Shown here piece after piece: positions 1 to 10,869 of a DNA stretch of 64,000 nucleotides; position 1 is the first letter of the stretch; each line of letters starts with the position of its first letter. Made by a program: the position numbers and the translations under genes. This stretch comes from Jacaranda mimosifolia (taxonomy: Eukaryota > Streptophyta > Magnoliopsida > Lamiales > Bignoniaceae): assembly GCA_018894105.1 (NCBI GenBank), contig CM032126.1, forward strand, positions 8,025,001 through 8,089,000. Direction: 5' to 3'. Below the pieces are notes generated by a model. The model did not search any database. It was not told the DNA's origin and saw nothing but the letters and a program-made list of their open reading frames with translations.

Positions 1-37
1 AACTCTTTCTTACAACTGGTATGCATTAAGAAGCTTA

Positions 38-374
38 GGGAATGTTTGGTTATGTTTTTTTATGCGATTTTATTATGTATTTTGGGAGAATGAATTATTA
101 AAGAATATGAAAGTTGTCTTTTGGTATATTTGTTTATGTTTTGGGTAGATATTTTTAACAATAACAGTCAAATCAATGCTTTTTTGTTGGATTTTTTGGG
201 TAAAAATGAAATTTAGTGATTTTTTTAATGTTAGAATAATAATAAAATATATATAATATATAATATATGTATGTATATATTGAAAATTCTGTGTTTTAAA
301 AGCAAAATGAGGATATGTTTGGTTATGTTTTCCCAAAATAATGTTGTTCTGCGGAAACATAACAAAACATTCCC
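38..374. mobile_element. Tourist-like MITE (PIF/Harbinger type)
   Basis: The ends are inverted: gggaatgtttgg at the left and caaaacattccc at the right. Each is flanked by TTA (35-37 and 375-377), the 3-bp target duplication usual for PIF/Harbinger elements. The inside is AT-rich and non-coding. A diverged copy lies inverted at 54429-54754. The open frame that crosses this element on the minus strand is a by-product of the repeat. Confidence 0.75.
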
Positions 375-377
375 TTA

Positions 378-2258
378 ATTTCCACATTTTTACATTTTCA
401 TGCCTGATTTTATTTGGTTATTAATTTTTACATGGAAATAAAAATGTGTTTAGATCAATGATTTAAAAATATTTACTTATAGAATTAAAGTGATAACTCT
501 TTAATTTAAGTATGTTCTTTTACATCAAATCAATCAAGTAATAGGTGATATTATTGTGGATCTTATTATTTTCTTGATGTCCTTTCATTGAAATTATAGT
601 GGGACAAAATTTATTGCAAACTTTATAAGAATATAAAAGAAATTACTGTACAATTACTTAATAAATTTTAATTATTTTTAAGTTAGTTAAATATGAATTT
701 ACTTGACAAATAGGTGCATTAGATTTGAAAATGATAGTTACATGTATGAAAATAAAATAAATGATTCTTTTGTTGAAAATTGGTAAAAACAAACACATTT
801 TTTGAAGTTTTAAATTGTAAAATAAAACCAAAAAGCCCCTAGGAGAGTGAGGAAAATTTTATGCACCCTTTTAGATATGTACTCGGTTGTGGACTACTGG
901 ACTATTTGAGTGACATATGATGATAATATTGAGTAAAATATTAATATTATTATATATGATTGAATGGTACTTAAAAAACTTAATATACTGATAAAAAAAA
1001 AAAATCAGTAACAAGATGAAGACTATCACTATGATATGACAAGTAGCAATAATTTTTATTTTATCACTAATAATATTTTGTAAAGAATAATAAAAAAAAA
1101 ATTTGTCATTAAATAATTTAATAAAAATTAATTGTTTAATTTATTACTATTAACAATTAGTAAGACCTAAATAATGATAACAATTATATCACTCATGATA
1201 AATATGATTAATTATTAATAATGATAATTTAAATAAAAATATTGTTACTATCAACTTTATGAAAAATATTATCAGGACATATTCAAATGTACCATAACGT
1301 TAATCATATTCCAAGTTCCAAAATATAAAAGCCTGGCAAATTGACGAGTTGCAGTTGAAGATTTTATTGAATGTTTGGACCAGCAGGGCCATTGGATATG
1401 CCTAACTCCCACATTTTTTGTAAAGTACATAACTAAAGTTACATTAAATTAATACTAAAATTTGTAATAATATGGTCAATAAAGTAATGTACTTGTATTG
1501 TTATGCAAAGAAGAAGAAAAAAAAGACATGTCCAAAGTACAATATTGAAGTAAGGGATGAATCCAGAACTGAGACAGGCAAGGGGGGAACAAAAATTATA
1601 AAATATAAAACTTCAAATACAAATTTTATAATTTGCGAATTTGAAGTACGTACTATCATCGAAGTTGAACACTACACTATTCACATCATAACATTCGTCC
1701 ATTATCTCATCAATATCAAAATTTTTAACAATATCTTTCTTAATACAAAAAACTAAACAATCAGTTAAGAAATCATCTTTCATCTAATTTCTAAATCTAT
1801 TTTAGATAAATATATTCTCAAACAAATAAAATAGAAGTGTCTTAATGGGTCTAAGCCTAACCTAATTTTAAATTATTTGATTGTAAATACGGGCCTAAAA
1901 CTTTACTTTAAATTTTACAAAACTAAAATAGATAAAGAATTAATAAAAATTATTACTAAAATTTTAAATATGTATAAACTAGAAATTATTAAAAATAAAA
2001 ATAAAAATATATAGGAATATTGGAGAAATTATTACCAAAGTTTTCAAAATATATAGAAATATTTAAAGAAATTAAAAAATGTATACAAGATTTTGGTTGT
2101 GGGTTGGGGGGTGGGGTTGGGGTGCGCAATGCCCCCCGCCCCACCTGGATCCGTCATTCATTAAGGTGTAATAAAAAATGCATAACAAATTGCGTCAAAA
2201 ATGTTATTTAGCTTAAAAAGATAAGTCGATATATTAATTGTGATGTGGAATTGCTTTA
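378..2258. other. AT-rich intergenic DNA, no gene recognised
   Basis: No convincing coding exon is seen on either strand. The short open frames at 1472 and 2020 have low-complexity translations. A short GC-rich patch at about 2095-2156 (G runs followed by C runs) may be the end of an old transposon, but no partner end was found. Stretches at about 1010-1260 with repeated gacaa/ttgtc motifs resemble the fold-back element at 29505 only loosely. Confidence 0.4.
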
Positions 2259-2660
2259 GGCTTTGGTTTAGCATTTTCATAGAATATTTTTCAACTCTCA
2301 AAAATTAAACAAATAAAATGTCATATTCTTTAATTTCATTTCTCAAAAGTCAAAACACACAAAATTATCCTTAAAATATCCCTTACTATTCACCCTTAAA
2401 ATTCGTTCTCCAATGCACATATATATACACACACACCAATCATTCCACCTATACATATATATTTATAATTAATATCAAAATATTCATTTCATCTCATCAA
2501 TTCAACAAAAAAATGATTGATGTGACATTTACATTAAAATTTATCTCCTCCCAAAATACTGTCAAACAATTTTCTTCCAAAATATTTTTCACCCACTTTT
2601 TAAAACACCTTTTTCAAAAATATTTTCCACAATTCACCCAAAATATAAAAAAACAAAGCC
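2259..2660. mobile_element. Tourist-like MITE
   Basis: The left end ggctttggttta and right end aaaaacaaagcc are inverted repeats. TTA is present on both sides (2256-2258 and 2661-2663). The core is AT-rich and non-coding. The size of 402 bp and TTA duplication fit PIF/Harbinger MITEs. Confidence 0.65.
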
Positions 2661-2787
2661 TTAATAACCAAGTTTTATAGCATATTATAATGGAACTTAT
2701 GGGATTCACGTGTAATAAGCTGTTCTTAATCATTGTCGGGCACAACCAATGCCCATATTAAAAATATCGGACACGCACGATCGATTA

Positions 2788-3138
2788 TTAATATTTTAAT
2801 ATTTTGAAGAGGTTAATCAGAATCACGCATATATCAGAAGAATATTCGCATGCTGCATGAGTAAATTTTGATATTAATAAGTGTCTGTAAGTTGTAAATT
2901 CAAGTCTCAATTCGATGAACTGAATCGCTGAAAATACAATTGAAATTAGGTATATATTTCGTATAATTCCACCGCCCAGAACAGACATCCAAAAGCCACC
3001 CGGCCAATTGACAATTTTCATGGTAACACCAGATAAACCTTCCCCCACCCACATCCTCGGCGGAAAACACAACAAAAAGAGATGAAAGGAAATAAGGATC
3101 AATTGTTTTCCAGTATAACCAGCTTCATTTTTGTCCAC
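2788..3138 (-). other. Orphan ORF, possible exon relic
   Basis: This is a 116-codon open frame. Its central part (about residues 30-58, rich in Trp, Gly and Met, with the stretch VNWPGGFWMSVLGGG) looks more protein-like than the rest. A possible 3' splice site precedes it and a GT follows shortly after, so this may be a stranded exon of a dead gene. I do not recognise a family. The C-terminal third has the AT-rich composition of non-coding DNA. It could equally be chance. Confidence 0.2.
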
Positions 3139-3237
3139 TTAACTGTATGTTCTGAATACGGCACTACGTGGTATACATGCACATAAGGTTAGAAATGCCG
3201 TGTAAGGTTCAAACACAGATGGGATTCCCTTAGGGAT

Positions 3238-3656
3238 GCTAGATGCAAACGAATTGAGTGCGAGCCTGATGAGTTAGCTTGAGAAGTATTCGAATTCGAA
3301 TTTAAAGAATTCGAGCTTGAGTGAACCTTAAATCAAGTTCGTATAAGTTTCAAATTGAGTTCAAGTCAAATAGTTTTTGTGTACAAGTTTGCAACTCTAT
3401 ATATTTTTTTAAAATAATATTTATATACAAAAATTTATAATAAAATATATTAATTTTAGAATTTTTTATAGAATAATTTAATTTTTCTAGCTCAAACTCG
3501 AGATGACAAGTTCGAACCTAACAAATCGAGTCGAGTTGAGCCAAGTCAAGCATGAACAAGCACTCATAGCCTCAATTTTCTTCACCATCAAGTTCGAGCT
3601 CGAGCCCAAAAAAAGATGGTCAAAGCTTAATTTGATTCGACTCGCTTGCATTCCTA
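3238..3656. mobile_element. Small TIR element, probably hAT-type
   Basis: Terminal inverted repeats are visible: ctagatgcaaacgaattg at the left (from about 3239) and cgactcgcttgcattcctag at the right. The inside is non-coding and rich in ttcgaa/ctcgag motifs. No clear target duplication was found, so the superfamily is a guess. Confidence 0.5.
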
Positions 3657-5190
3657 GATTAGCTTATTAGAATATTTCCCTACTCAAGCCCAAAAAATAA
3701 TAACTCACATTCATATTCAAATCTATGCTTATTAAAAATAATGCAATAATTTGAATAGGATATATACTATCAAAACCGGTTATATCTGAAAAGACCTTTA
3801 ACAATATAAAAATAGATCCTTGAAATTGTGTCTCATACCAGTATTGATTTCTTGGACACACAACTCATGACTACTAATACTTTAAAAATTAGTGTTCAAA
3901 GCACAGCAGAGCTATGTATGGATCAAGGAATTGAGTAAACACACACACAAGCACAATATATATATATATATATAGTGATGCAAAAATTAAAATATAAAGT
4001 TGTATCTTAATTTTCTTTTTCATTAAAATTCAAAATCCAAACATAAAGACTAAGGTGACTGATAACCAAGAACATTTAGGGCTCGTCTTTTGTATCAAGA
4101 AATGTGTGTGAACGTTCAGTTATTTGAAGTTTAGAACTTTATTTTCTAAACTGGACTTGGTCCATTTTCAAACACATACAACACACTTAGGTATTTAATA
4201 CATGCACTATTAATAAAATTTGTGGTCAACAATTAAGTTATATCTTGAATAATTTTTATTTTTTAAAAATAAAATCTTTGAAACATGATAAACATAAGGT
4301 AGAGATCCTGGGGATATAGAACATCTAAATGAAAATTGTCTTTAGGCATGTAAATTAACAGTAGAAAGTCATCAATGTGGTGAAATTTAGAAAATCCCAG
4401 CATTGCATCAGTTTTCAGTAAAGCTCTTCTAAGGAATTTAATCGATTTCATCTTAGGGAAGGTGGCATTTTAAGAAGGAGATGAACAAATGCAGAAAAAC
4501 CAACTGGTGTAGAAATCACATACACAAGCTCAACTACAGAAGAACATCAAAAAGTATTTCACGAAAAATAGACCACTCCGCTTTTAATTTGTAAAGTACC
4601 ATGCTGCTGACTAAGCAAGAACCTAGAATTTGGAATATTTACAGAACTAAGAAACATAAGTCAAACTGGATTACAAGTTTGAGCTCATCAGCGTAGATTA
4701 ATACATGAAAGAACATGTATCAATTATTTGCTATTAAAGAATGCTATGATGAACCTTAATCACTCTGAGACGCTAGAGTATTCACTAACAAAAATATGAA
4801 CAAAGTGACTCACTGCAGCATGAATAGGACCAGCGCACATCATGAAAAGCTTAGCTATAAGATGGTAGCTCAACACCATGCATTGGCAAGTGAAGACAAG
4901 ATGCTTTGACGGAATGAAGCATCATCCTGCATAGAAGTAATAAAAGATCATTATACTAAAATAGGACTATATCGACATAAGGTAGAGACAACATATTCTA
5001 ATACAGACTGCTCTCAACTCTCAAGTCATTTTGCTGTTTGGGGTTCAGCAACCAATCCCCACAAGGCAAATAAGAAACAAATGGAGGTCACATAGACCCA
5101 GCATTATTGGAGAGTCTTAAAGCTTGTCTAGAGTTATTAAGAGCCTCATTCTTTTAGTTACACTTAGGCATCAGCTTTCTAAAAATACAA
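3657..5190. other. 3' flank of the membrane-protein gene, no gene seen
   Basis: The region holds a (TA)n tract at about 3957-3974 and no recognisable coding exon. The minus-strand open frames at 3667-3861 and 4263-4451 have no recognisable domain. A splice-acceptor-like site near 4930 followed by 18 open codons was noted, so part of this stretch may be 3' untranslated exon of the gene whose stop codon is at 5591. Confidence 0.35.
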
Positions 5191-5492
5191 GGGTTTGTTT
5201 TTATTTTCAAATTCCATTTTCACATTTTCTACTATTGAAAATTGAAACACATCACTTTATATATATTTCTTTTACCCAACAATTTTGATTTTTATTCACA
5301 AAACACATTTCCCAATGACCTGTATATAACTTTTCTCTTTATTATCATCATTACTCTCCCTCCACCTACAACCTACTAAACCCAACATAATCATTACTTT
5401 TCCAATAATTTATTCAAATAAAAATTTATTTTCACTAACTATTTTTTCAGATTTTGAAAATGATGGAAATGAAAATAAAACCAAACGGGCCC
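5191..5492. mobile_element. Tourist-like MITE downstream of the membrane-protein gene
   Basis: The left end gggtttgtttttattttc and the right end gaaaataaaaccaaacggg are inverted repeats. TAA follows the right end and caa precedes the left, an imperfect target duplication. The element ends about 100 bp past the stop codon of the neighbouring gene, so it probably sits in its 3' untranslated region or just beyond. Confidence 0.55.
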
Positions 5493-5590
5493 TAAGTATC
5501 TAGCAACTCAAATTCCAAAAGATGAAATGTTTTGTAAGTGGGCATTGCTCAATTGGCAGGTTAATCTTGTTAATATGCGAGAAATTCACC

Positions 5591-8213
5591 TTAACCTGTC
5601 AATTCTGCCGTTTGAAGGTTCTGCTCTTCAATCAAAGTTTGAACTCTCTGAAAAAAATTCCAAATAAATATCACAGATAATAGAGAGAATAGAACTGGTA
5701 AGAAAAGGTAACTTAAGTAATCCTAACCTTAACTGAACTGCCAACCTCCTCTAGTTTCTGCAAAATTGCCACCTCACTGGGGTGAGGAGAGAAATCATGC
5801 CTCAGTGACTTTGATGGGGACATCTGCAAACCAAAATAGAACTTAAGTAACTAGAAAAGGAGTGGCTCTGAATTAGGTAACTAATTCAGAGAGCAGGTGC
5901 TTTGTGGCTGTGGTGGTGGTGGTGGGAGCGAGTGTACAAATAACAAAAAATTCAAAAGTATGAGAGCACCTGTAAAGTGTCCTCAAAAATAAAGTTAAAA
6001 TAGAGTGACATTATAAAAATGATGTGGCAAATGAAGGCACTACTCCACATGATCACTAATTTAGAATGTTAACACTGGGGACTAAAAAACAATTATTTGG
6101 TGAAAAAAAAAAAAGAATTAGCTACAATTTTATTAGTTACCAAGCATGTGAGTCATTTTTTTCCCCCCTTTTCTTTTCCGTGGGTGGGGGTGGGGGGCCG
6201 GAAGCAGCATCAGCAACCATGCCTGCATGTGGCAATGGCATGCATGTTTCTGTGTGTGTGTTATTTTTTTTTTTTTTTTGTGAGAGACAGATAGAGACCA
6301 GAGAGAGAGAGCAAACAACTTCATAAGATGCTAGTTCAGCATTCAAATACTAGTAAGATAGGCCATGTATGGCATACCGAAACAAAGGAAGAATGACCAA
6401 TCCTTGGAGTTTGAACATCTTCAACATTGGAAGCTTGTCTAGAGAACACCTCACCCCTCATGTTGGATAGGCGTATAAGAACAGCCTGGAGAAGGTAAAA
6501 AACACAAGGGTCAGAAGAAATCAATCAAACCCCTCATGTTGGCTAGGCGTATAAGAACATCCTGGAGAAGGTAAAAAACACAAGGGTCAGAAGAAATCAA
6601 TCACTAAAAGCAGGTCCTCCGTGATTTTTCTAGGCCAAGTAGGGAGTTCTTGATTATGACTACTTCGAGTACAAAAAGTACCTTCCTGAGAGCATGAGGA
6701 TTAGTGACACCTTGGATTTGAACATCATCGCTTGGAGGCCTTCTCACTCCAACATTCTCTATTCTAACAGAATAAATGCCAAATAGGGACTGCAGGTATC
6801 CTGACAATTACCAATTTCATAACAACTCAAGACTTCATATAGTCAAGAACTTTCTCATTCATTCAAATGAACTCAAAGGATAAATCCTCCTAACAAAAAT
6901 TAAATGCTGCAATAAGGGGTGATGGAAATTCAAACAGTTAAATAAAGAAGTACACAAAGTAAATGTAGAGCCAAGTTAATGCATCACTGACATCTTCCAC
7001 CAAATGGAGCTTCTGCTCCGAACGTAAAATATAAGACGCAAGGGCAAGATTAGTGCATTAAAAGCATTGGAAAAACAATGAATAGCAGTTCACAACAACA
7101 AGGGCACTAATTTTCTGTTCACAATTCTCCAGATGGTTGTCTCAATTACCTATTTGGCTACTGTTTGATTCAAAAATTATGACTGGCAGAGGATGAATGG
7201 TGTCAAATAATTAAAGACCCACGATTTTCACTTGTATTTTGAAAAATCTATAAAGAATGTCACATATGGGGAAATTGAAATCGAAAGATTACAAAAGCAA
7301 TTATGTAACTTTACCCTGTTCTATTACAACATCCGCCACAGAGGCCAGTAAGACATGCTTCTCTTTCTTCAGAACCCCAAAACATGGAAATGGCACCGGT
7401 CTTCTTACCTGAGCCACAGAACTCTTATTAATAAAACTGGCCACACAATTGCACAACAGCATATAAACCATTTCAACCATGTTGATTGGAATACTTCCCC
7501 TCTCCTTTTCAACTTCAATTTTATCAGTTCAGTCATCCATTGAAGAATTAACATGGATACCATACAGAGAACTTTTTTCTTCCAAATATAAAGTTGGATT
7601 CTTGGCAATTCCTTAATTACCTTCTGCTTCTAACCAATTTTCCCAATTTGGAAAAGCCTATTAAAACGGGTAAAACAGGACAGACCAAATGGGAGCATTA
7701 CCACATAAAACCAACCAAAGAAATTCAACGTAACAACGCACAAACACCCCAAATATCACTTCATCATTCCCTCAGTTTCAAAGGCACTTGCAAGAATATC
7801 ACCAACACGGTAACAAAATAAACAATATAAGCAAATAGAAACAATCAGAAAAAGGAAACAATAATAACAATAATAAGATGAGGATAAATTACCTTGTAAA
7901 CAATGGCACTGGGAGTGACGTAGAGTTTTCGGGAGCGGATGTCTTTGCGCAAAATGTATCTCCTCACGGGCAAATAAATCAGCATGAATAAGCCGATGCC
8001 CCACGCCAGTATCAAAAGCAAAGAGTATAAAACCCACCGAGCCGTCTGGTATTTCACGAAATTCTCTTCCGCTTCGCCGAACGACGCCGTATAGACAGCA
8101 GGTTCTTCATCTTCATCGATGTGATCGTCGTCATGCGCCGGTTCGGAATCAAAGCCGCCGCCCAGCAGCAAGCCCCTTTCCAGGCGGTCCGCCACCCCAT
8201 CTTTCGGTTCCAT
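5591..8213 (-). CDS. Plant membrane protein, DUF7642-like, 264 aa, six exons
   Basis: Exons read on the minus strand are 8213-7893, 7408-7315, 6800-6682, 6485-6378, 5823-5728 and 5647-5591. All joins are GT..AG and keep frame; the stop is TAA at 5593-5591. Residues 1-58 are acidic (a run of D, H and E near 28-37). One hydrophobic segment spans about 60-83 and is followed by a basic stretch (RRYILRKDIRSRK). The part after it (LYVTPSAIVYK, then VADVVIEQ and LQSLFGIYSVRIE) looks like the small PH-like fold of the bacterial PH_2/DUF304 type; that is inference. The C-terminus is helical and charged (LQKLEEVGSSVKRVQTLIEE). The conserved blocks match a plant-specific transmembrane family of unknown function that I recall as DUF7642. 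The ATG at 8213 was chosen because it begins the conserved acidic N-terminus; an upstream in-frame Met at 8378 lies in AT-rich leader. Exon 4 lies next to a tandem duplication that copies its acceptor site. No function should be assumed beyond membrane anchoring. Confidence 0.85.
6454..6603. repeat. Tandem duplication (2 x 74 bp, period 76) over an intron-exon border
   Basis: The copies 6454-6527 and 6530-6603 differ at only a few bases. Each contains the polypyrimidine tract, the AG acceptor and the first 30 or so bases of exon 4 of the minus-strand membrane-protein gene. The copy nearer the 5' side of the gene has its own acceptor just above 6560. Splicing there would read about 16 codons and then TGA. 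Confidence 0.9.
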
Positions 8214-8498
8214 GAAAATTTTCGAAAATATGAAATGATTGCTGTCAGAAATTCGAAGCAAAAGTGAGATACTGTTTAATTGGAAGAGACAAAAGCGATA
8301 GGATGGGTTGATGGTATATTGGTATTGACAACCACCTGCTTTTTGGTTAATTATACTTCCTGGTTCCACAATGTACAATCTTCTATTCCTATTCTTTTGT
8401 CCCCCTTTTTTTTATATGAAATCCACTAAAATAAATTGAAATTTTAAAATATTTCCTTCTGAAAATTACTCTTCGGAATAATTTTGACACAATTAATT
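8214..8498 (-). promoter_or_regulatory. 5' leader and promoter region of the membrane-protein gene
   Basis: This is the sequence directly upstream of the ATG at 8213. The leader is open in frame back to 8378 but is AT-rich and unlike coding sequence. No clear TATA box or other named motif stands out, so the start of transcription cannot be placed. Confidence 0.35.
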
Positions 8499-8582
8499 TG
8501 TATTTGACACCATTATTGCAGAAATAATAATATAAATATTTGTATTTGACACCATTATTGCAGAAATAATAATATAAATATT
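8499..8582. repeat. Perfect or near-perfect 42-bp tandem duplication
   Basis: The unit begins tgtatttgacaccattattg and is repeated directly at 8499-8540 and 8541-8582 with no visible difference. It lies about 290 bp upstream of the start codon of the membrane-protein gene. Confidence 0.9.
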
Positions 8583-9106
8583 CATATAAATTTTTTATTT
8601 TTTGGTTTTTATTTAAGTGAGATGAAGGGATTGATAAATCAATTTTGTATATAATTCATATTATATTTCATCATTTAAATCAAAGCCGTCGACGTCATGT
8701 AGCTTAGCTAATTTATCAGGTCATTTCAATATTTTGATGGTTTAATTTTGAAATTTGGGTATGCTCATTGTTTTGATTTTAAAGAACGTGAAATATGGCT
8801 CAATTTTGACTTAACTTATGAAAATAATAGAATATATATAGAAATATTAAATTAATCACTGATCAATTGATCGAGTGAACTCATTCTCATATTCATATTT
8901 CTGCTGTTTGAAGTTCAAATTCAAATAAACCCAAATGCACCATTTACTATTCAATTATTTTAATTTAATTAAGTTTAAAATTAAATAAGCTGAAATTTAG
9001 TTTCAAACTCAATTTATAAAAAGGAAAAAGATGTGGGTTGGGGGGGGGGGGGGGGGGAAGGGGGGAAGTTCAAACCTAATTGAAAATTCCTCCCTCCGTT
9101 TAACTC
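8583..9106. other. AT-rich spacer with a G18 homopolymer
   Basis: No gene is seen. A run of 18 G (9040-9057), then aa and a second G run, is the only marked feature. Such a tract is prone to slippage and sequencing error. Confidence 0.5.
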
Positions 9107-9520
9107 AGAGGGTGTTTGGGTGAGCTTATAAACTCTTCAAAACATCTTATAAGATGTTTAAGAGCTTATAAGTTGATAAAAAGTATTAAGTAATTTTTTT
9201 TTAAAAAAAAAACTTATAAGATCCTAAAAAAAGATGTTAAGAACTTATAAGCTCTTTTAAAAAAAGTAAGAAGATCCTAACTTATTTTTAATATCTTAAC
9301 AAGCTTTTTCATTTTTAACCATTTTAATTACAAAATTGTCATTATTAACATCTTATAAACTCCAAGATCTTATTTTATCCAAACACTTCAATAACTTATT
9401 TTAAAAATAAGATATAACATCTTATAAGATGTTTTTATTACATCTTATAAGCTCCAAAAACATCTTATAAGATGTAGGAGCTTATAATATGTTTAAAATA
9501 AACTTAGTCAAACACCCTCT
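9107..9520. mobile_element. MITE with gagggtgtttgg ends
   Basis: The left end agagggtgtttgg and right end tcaaacaccctct are inverted. The interior has many short palindromic blocks around cttataag, and the whole can fold back. A diverged relative lies at 28398-28757. No clear target duplication was found, so the superfamily is open. Confidence 0.65.
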
Positions 9521-10859
9521 TAATTCTATTGTTTATTGAAACACACTTATATAATGTTGACCATTTTTATTTATTGATTTATTTTGAGTTTACATTACTC
9601 TAATTTTCCTTAAATTCAGAACCTTGAAATAATCCAGTATAAATTAATGGGAAGCTCAAAAAATGTCCAAAATACTCTCAACGAAAGAAATTCATATTTT
9701 TTTGGTAAGAGGGACAAATTTAGATCATTCAACTAGAACTTAAACGTCTCAAATTATGTCAAGTTAATCACAATAACATGATAATTAATGTTTAAGTACA
9801 AATACCTAAGTTCACTCTATTGCAACAGTTTTCTCTTGGCTTTTCCATAAAGATTCAACTTAATCAATCTAACTCAAATATTGGGCCATAAATAATTTTA
9901 TGAATAACCAATTGAAGTATGTAATTTACAATATTTTTAATAATTTACCCTCATTTATGAACTTAGAATAAAAAAATTTCATATAAACTCCACCTATCAT
10001 CTGAATTTCAAGATCAAGTTCTAAAAGTCCCTCTCACTCCTATTTTACATATATGTATGTGTATCTATCATTCACTATGACTACATAGTTATATGTTTCT
10101 AAGTGTCAGTCTAGCATTGGCCTGATTATATATATGACTATGAACATTCTACATATCCTTACTATGGCCCAAATTAGACACGTGGAATTCTTGGTGCCCC
10201 CCCCCCCCCCCCCTTCTCTTCCATTAATTTGCAGGTCACATACTCGTGATTTACGCCTGTTCTGCCCCTTTCGGGCTTCGACCTTCCTCCTTTTGCCTTC
10301 TCACTTATCAGTAGGCGCACCTGCTTTTTCTAACTGCTTACGTTTGGAGTATTTCAACAATTAATTTATCTGCCAATAAGTTGTCAGAAGTCAGAAGCAT
10401 TAATCTCTTCCATAAATTTTATGAGGACTTCAAATGATGCATAAATGTTCGAGATACTTTCACCACCCAACAAAAATAATATATATATATATATATGAAA
10501 GAGTAAAGTTAAGGTAATAAATTTCATTTTTTATGTAATGTAAGCCTTAAAAAATGTGATGAGAAGTACATAAAAATTGTCATTGATAATGATTACATGC
10601 ACACACATGACGATAATTATTAATGGTTCTCAATGTCGATACTATATTGTCAATAAATTATTAATGTAGGTGCATTCCTAATTTATTTATAATGACATAA
10701 TTCTATACATATTTTTTTTGTGAATTATCAACAATAACAATTTTTTCCATATAATTCTTGCTACTACTAAAACAAGAATTCTTGCTTTTACTGGAGAATA
10801 TTAATATTATTACTATTTTTTTACCCTAAAAGAAGGAATTTTATTCCAAATCGACAGCG
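9521..10859. other. Intergenic AT-rich DNA
   Basis: No coding exon is recognised. A run of 17 C lies at 10197-10213, and a (TA)n tract near 10480. The T-rich stretch near 10816-10823 may be the poly(A) end of the minus-strand LINE that follows. Confidence 0.4.
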
Positions 10860-10869
10860 ATTATATAAG

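Noticed and set aside
5538..5625. tRNA-like stretch (ttgctcaattggcaggtt and cgtttgaaggttc)
   Set aside because: It resembles A and B boxes, but the spacing is long, no cloverleaf forms, and it overlaps the last exon of the membrane-protein gene on the other strand.
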